A stretch of 24,162 nucleotides of DNA from Propionibacteriaceae bacterium AM104-82 (GTDB lineage Bacteria > Actinomycetota > Actinomycetes > Propionibacteriales > Propionibacteriaceae), in contig JAQDQK010000031.1 of assembly GCA_027658995.1 (NCBI GenBank), forward strand, positions 1 to 24,162, given 5' to 3'. The notes under the pieces were generated by a model. That model saw nothing but the letters and a program-made list of their open reading frames with translations, ran no database searches and had not been told where the DNA came from. The position numbers and the translations under genes were made by a program. Of this stretch, positions 22,366 through 24,162 are shown piece by piece (the first letter of the stretch is position 1; every line of letters starts with the position of its first letter).

Positions 22366-22371
22366 TAGGGT
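22366..22371 (+). promoter_or_regulatory. Putative leaderless -10 hexamer of xseA
   Basis: TAGGGT lies exactly 6 nt before the ATG at 22378. The same hexamer and spacing serve the divergent HAD gene. Confidence 0.55.
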
Positions 22372-22377
22372 TCGTAC

Positions 22378-23604
22378 ATGCCGATGACCTCTTCCCAGGA
22401 GCAGCCGCAGCCGCTCGGGCGCGTCATCGGCGCGGTGAAGGACTGGGTGGGGCGGCTCGGCGAGATCTGGGTCGATGCGCAGGTCGTCGAGATCAAGCGG
22501 CGCAGCGGCGCGACGCAGTTCATGACGTTCCGCGACAGGGTCGCCAACATGTCGGCGCAGGTGACCGTCTCGTCGCTGGTGCTCGACGCCGCGGGGCCGC
22601 TGCCGGAGGGGTCGCGGGTGACGGCACGGGTGCGGCCGCGGCTCTGGGACCGCACGACCAGCCTCAGCCTCGAATGCCTCGAACTGCACGTCGCGGGCGA
22701 GGGTCGGCTCCTAGCGCAACTGGAGCAACTCAAGCGCAAACTGCAGGCCGAGGGCCTGTTCGAGGAGTACCGCAAGAAGCGACTGCCGCTGCTGCCGCGG
22801 GTGATCGGGGTGGTCACCGGCAAGGACTCCGACGCGGAGCGCGACGTGCTCACCAACGTCGCCCGGCGGTGGCCCGCCGCGCGCTTCACGGTCCGGCACG
22901 CGCTCGTCCAGGGCGCCAACTCTGCCGAGTCGGTGATGACGGCACTGGCCCGCCTCGACGCGGACCCCGAGGTCGACGTCATCATCCTGGCCCGCGGCGG
23001 TGGCTCACTCGAGGACCTGCTCTCGTTCTCGGACGAGGGGTTGGTGCGCGCCGTCGCCGCGGCCCGGACGCCGGTCGTCACGGCCATCGGGCACGAGCGC
23101 GACTTCCCACTGGTCGACTTCGTGGCCGACCTGCGGGCCTCGACGCCCACGGATGCCGCCAAGCGCGTCGTTCCAGATCACGCCGTCGAGGTGGCCGGGC
23201 TTCGACAGGCGACCACCCGGCTGGGCCGCGCGATCGACGCGCTGCTTTCGCGGGAGGAGCATGCCCTCCGGGCGGTGCGGTCGCGGCCGGTGATGGTCGA
23301 TCCGACGTCAGCGTTCGCCGCCCACTACGAGCGGTTGTCGCTGCTGCGCCACCGGCTCTCATCGTCGATCGACCGGACTCTGCGGGCCGAGGAGGCCGAC
23401 CTGCGCGCCGCCGTCACGTCGATCCGGGCGTTGTCGCCCAAGCGCACCCTCGAGCGCGGATACGCGGTCCTCGTCGGCCCAGATCACGAGTCGGTCTCCA
23501 GCGTCGCCGACACCTCCGCCGGTGAGCGGATCCACGCCTACCTCGCCGACGGCGAGCTCACCCTCGATGTCGTCGAGGCCCACAAGAAGGAGCAGCATGG
23601 CTGA
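22378..23604 (+). CDS. xseA: Exodeoxyribonuclease VII large subunit
   Basis: The 408-residue catalytic subunit of exonuclease VII degrades single-stranded DNA from both ends with XseB. The N-terminal OB-fold (about 10-110) includes GEIWVDAQVVEIKRRSGATQ in outline. The catalytic domain carries VIGVVTGKDSDAERDVL (about 141-157), IILARGGGSLEDLLSFSDE (about 202-220), TAIGHERDFPLVDFVADLRA (about 236-255) and STPTDAAKRVVPD. A long Arg/Ala-rich coil follows, and the end ERGYAVL is typical. ATG 22378 has TAGGGT 6 nt upstream. It overlaps xseB by 8 bases, so the two are translationally coupled. Confidence 0.97.
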   Translation: MPMTSSQEQPQPLGRVIGAVKDWVGRLGEIWVDAQVVEIKRRSGATQFMTFRDRVANMSAQVTVSSLVLDAAGPLPEGSRVTARVRPRLWDRTTSLSLECLELHVAGEGRLLAQLEQLKRKLQAEGLFEEYRKKRLPLLPRVIGVVTGKDSDAERDVLTNVARRWPAARFTVRHALVQGANSAESVMTALARLDADPEVDVIILARGGGSLEDLLSFSDEGLVRAVAAARTPVVTAIGHERDFPLVDFVADLRASTPTDAAKRVVPDHAVEVAGLRQATTRLGRAIDALLSREEHALRAVRSRPVMVDPTSAFAAHYERLSLLRHRLSSSIDRTLRAEEADLRAAVTSIRALSPKRTLERGYAVLVGPDHESVSSVADTSAGERIHAYLADGELTLDVVEAHKKEQHG

Positions 23605-23812
23605 GAAGGAACCGACCTACGAGGAGGCCCGCGAGGAGCTGATGCAGGTCGTCGCCCAACTCGAGTCGGGAGGCGCATCGCTCGCGGATTCCATGGCCCT
23701 GTGGCAGCGCGGCGAACGCCTGGCTGACCTGTGCCAGCGGTTCCTGGACGGCGCGAAGGAGCAGGTGGCGAAGTCGCGATCCGTCGAGGACGAGAACACC
23801 GAGGACGACTGA
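23597..23812 (+). CDS. xseB: Exodeoxyribonuclease VII small subunit
   Basis: The 71-residue helical protein joins several copies to one XseA. It has the family signature: YEEAREELMQVVAQLESGG (about 8-26), then LADSMALWQRGERLADLCQR (about 29-48) and a short acidic tail. The ATG lies inside the last codons of xseA, with AAGGAG about 5 nt upstream, a good Shine-Dalgarno, unlike most operon-first genes here. Length is typical (about 70-80). A 10-bp hairpin follows the stop. Confidence 0.96.
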   Translation: MAEKEPTYEEAREELMQVVAQLESGGASLADSMALWQRGERLADLCQRFLDGAKEQVAKSRSVEDENTEDD

Positions 23813-23823
23813 AGAGGACGGCT

Positions 23824-23848
23824 GACGAGGTGCCATCCGCACCTCGTC
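23824..23848 (+). terminator. Hairpin terminator after xseB
   Basis: GACGAGGTGC (23824-23833) and GCACCTCGTC (23839-23848) form a perfect 10-bp stem with a 5-nt loop, 11 nt after the stop codon. No T-run follows, a recurring trait in this window. Confidence 0.7.
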
Positions 23849-23907
23849 GAGTCGACGCAGGGCGAGAGCCTCTGGCTTAAGGGTTCCGTTGACGCGTCCC
23901 CGCACCC

Positions 23908-24162
23908 GCTGGTTGAGCCGGGCAAAGCCGCGAAGCGGCGCAGCCCGCGTCGAAACCCCCCGAACCACAACGCCCACCGGACAAAGCGGACACCTTACGA
24001 GGCTTCGACCGATGCGGACCGCTGACGCCCTCCACGCGCTGGTTGAGCCGGGCAAAGCCGCGAAGCGGCGCAGCCCGCGTCGAAACCCCCCGACCCCAAG
24101 CGCCGACCCGACACGGGGACACCTCACGAGGCTTCGACCGATGCGGACCGCTCACGCGCTCC
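23908..24162. repeat. Two tandem copies of a 130-bp intergenic repeat, second cut by the window end
   Basis: Copies begin with GCTGGTTGAGCCGGGC at 23908 and 24038 (offset 130). Their first 55 bases or so are identical, including the perfect small hairpin GCCGC-GAA-GCGGC and the end GCGTCGAAACC. After a diverged middle both carry ACGAGGCTTCGACCGATGCG. GCGTCGAAACC and CGAGGCTTCGACCGA also occur in the rmuC-ilvA repeat, so these belong to one dispersed family. Confidence 0.9.

Noticed and set aside
16541..24162. CRISPR array
   Set aside because: The repeats are 92-222 bp units with similar middles, not short direct repeats with unique spacers, and there is no cas gene.
1..24162. tRNA or rRNA genes
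   Set aside because: I found no cloverleaf with a GGTTCGANTC T-arm or any rRNA-like sequence by reading; a covariance search would be needed to be certain.

Overview
The window is high-GC DNA of an actinobacterium. Codon use is strongly G/C at third positions, starts are often GTG, many genes look leaderless, and iron boxes are of the DtxR/IdeR type. The order ychF ... rmuC ... ispH ... xseA-xseB resembles the conserved ychF/ispH/xseA/xseB neighbourhood of actinobacteria. The gene set and the GC-rich intergenic repeats would fit a Propionibacteriaceae-like genome, but that rank is inference from reading alone.

Region 1 (1-7555) is an accessory block ending exactly at the 3' end of ychF. It holds an HNH nuclease, a PepE-like serine peptidase, an MmcQ/YjbR protein, two small P-loop kinase-like proteins, a SUKH-like protein, a NUDIX hydrolase, a siderophore-interacting ferric reductase under an iron box, a broken tyrosine phosphatase gene and small orphan genes. 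Three extra copies of a C-terminal coding motif matching the end of YchF (VEFRFNV) lie at 5924, 6673 and 7232, on the same strand as ychF. This could be a record of successive insertions at the ychF 3' end.

Region 2 (7556-12887) holds ychF and, divergently, a ferric-siderophore ABC importer: lipoprotein receptor, two FecCD permeases and an ATPase with an unusual Cys-rich tail. It is headed by a near-consensus iron box. With the ferric reductase of region 1 it makes a coherent iron acquisition system: uptake of the ferric siderophore, then reductive release, both under iron control.

Region 3 (12931-19065) holds an M18 aminopeptidase, a GNAT acetyltransferase preceded by a four-codon leaderless minigene, rmuC, a 775-base gene-free stretch with duplicated repeats, ilvA, and an LppX/LprG-like protein of unknown role. 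Region 4 (19226-24162) holds ispH, a conserved hypothetical gene, a Cof-type HAD phosphatase, xseA-xseB and two more repeat arrays.

The most notable signals outside the genes are a TANNNT hexamer exactly 6 nt before many start codons (leaderless transcription), iron boxes that cover such hexamers, the ychF-tail repeats, and a 92/93-bp tandem hairpin array.
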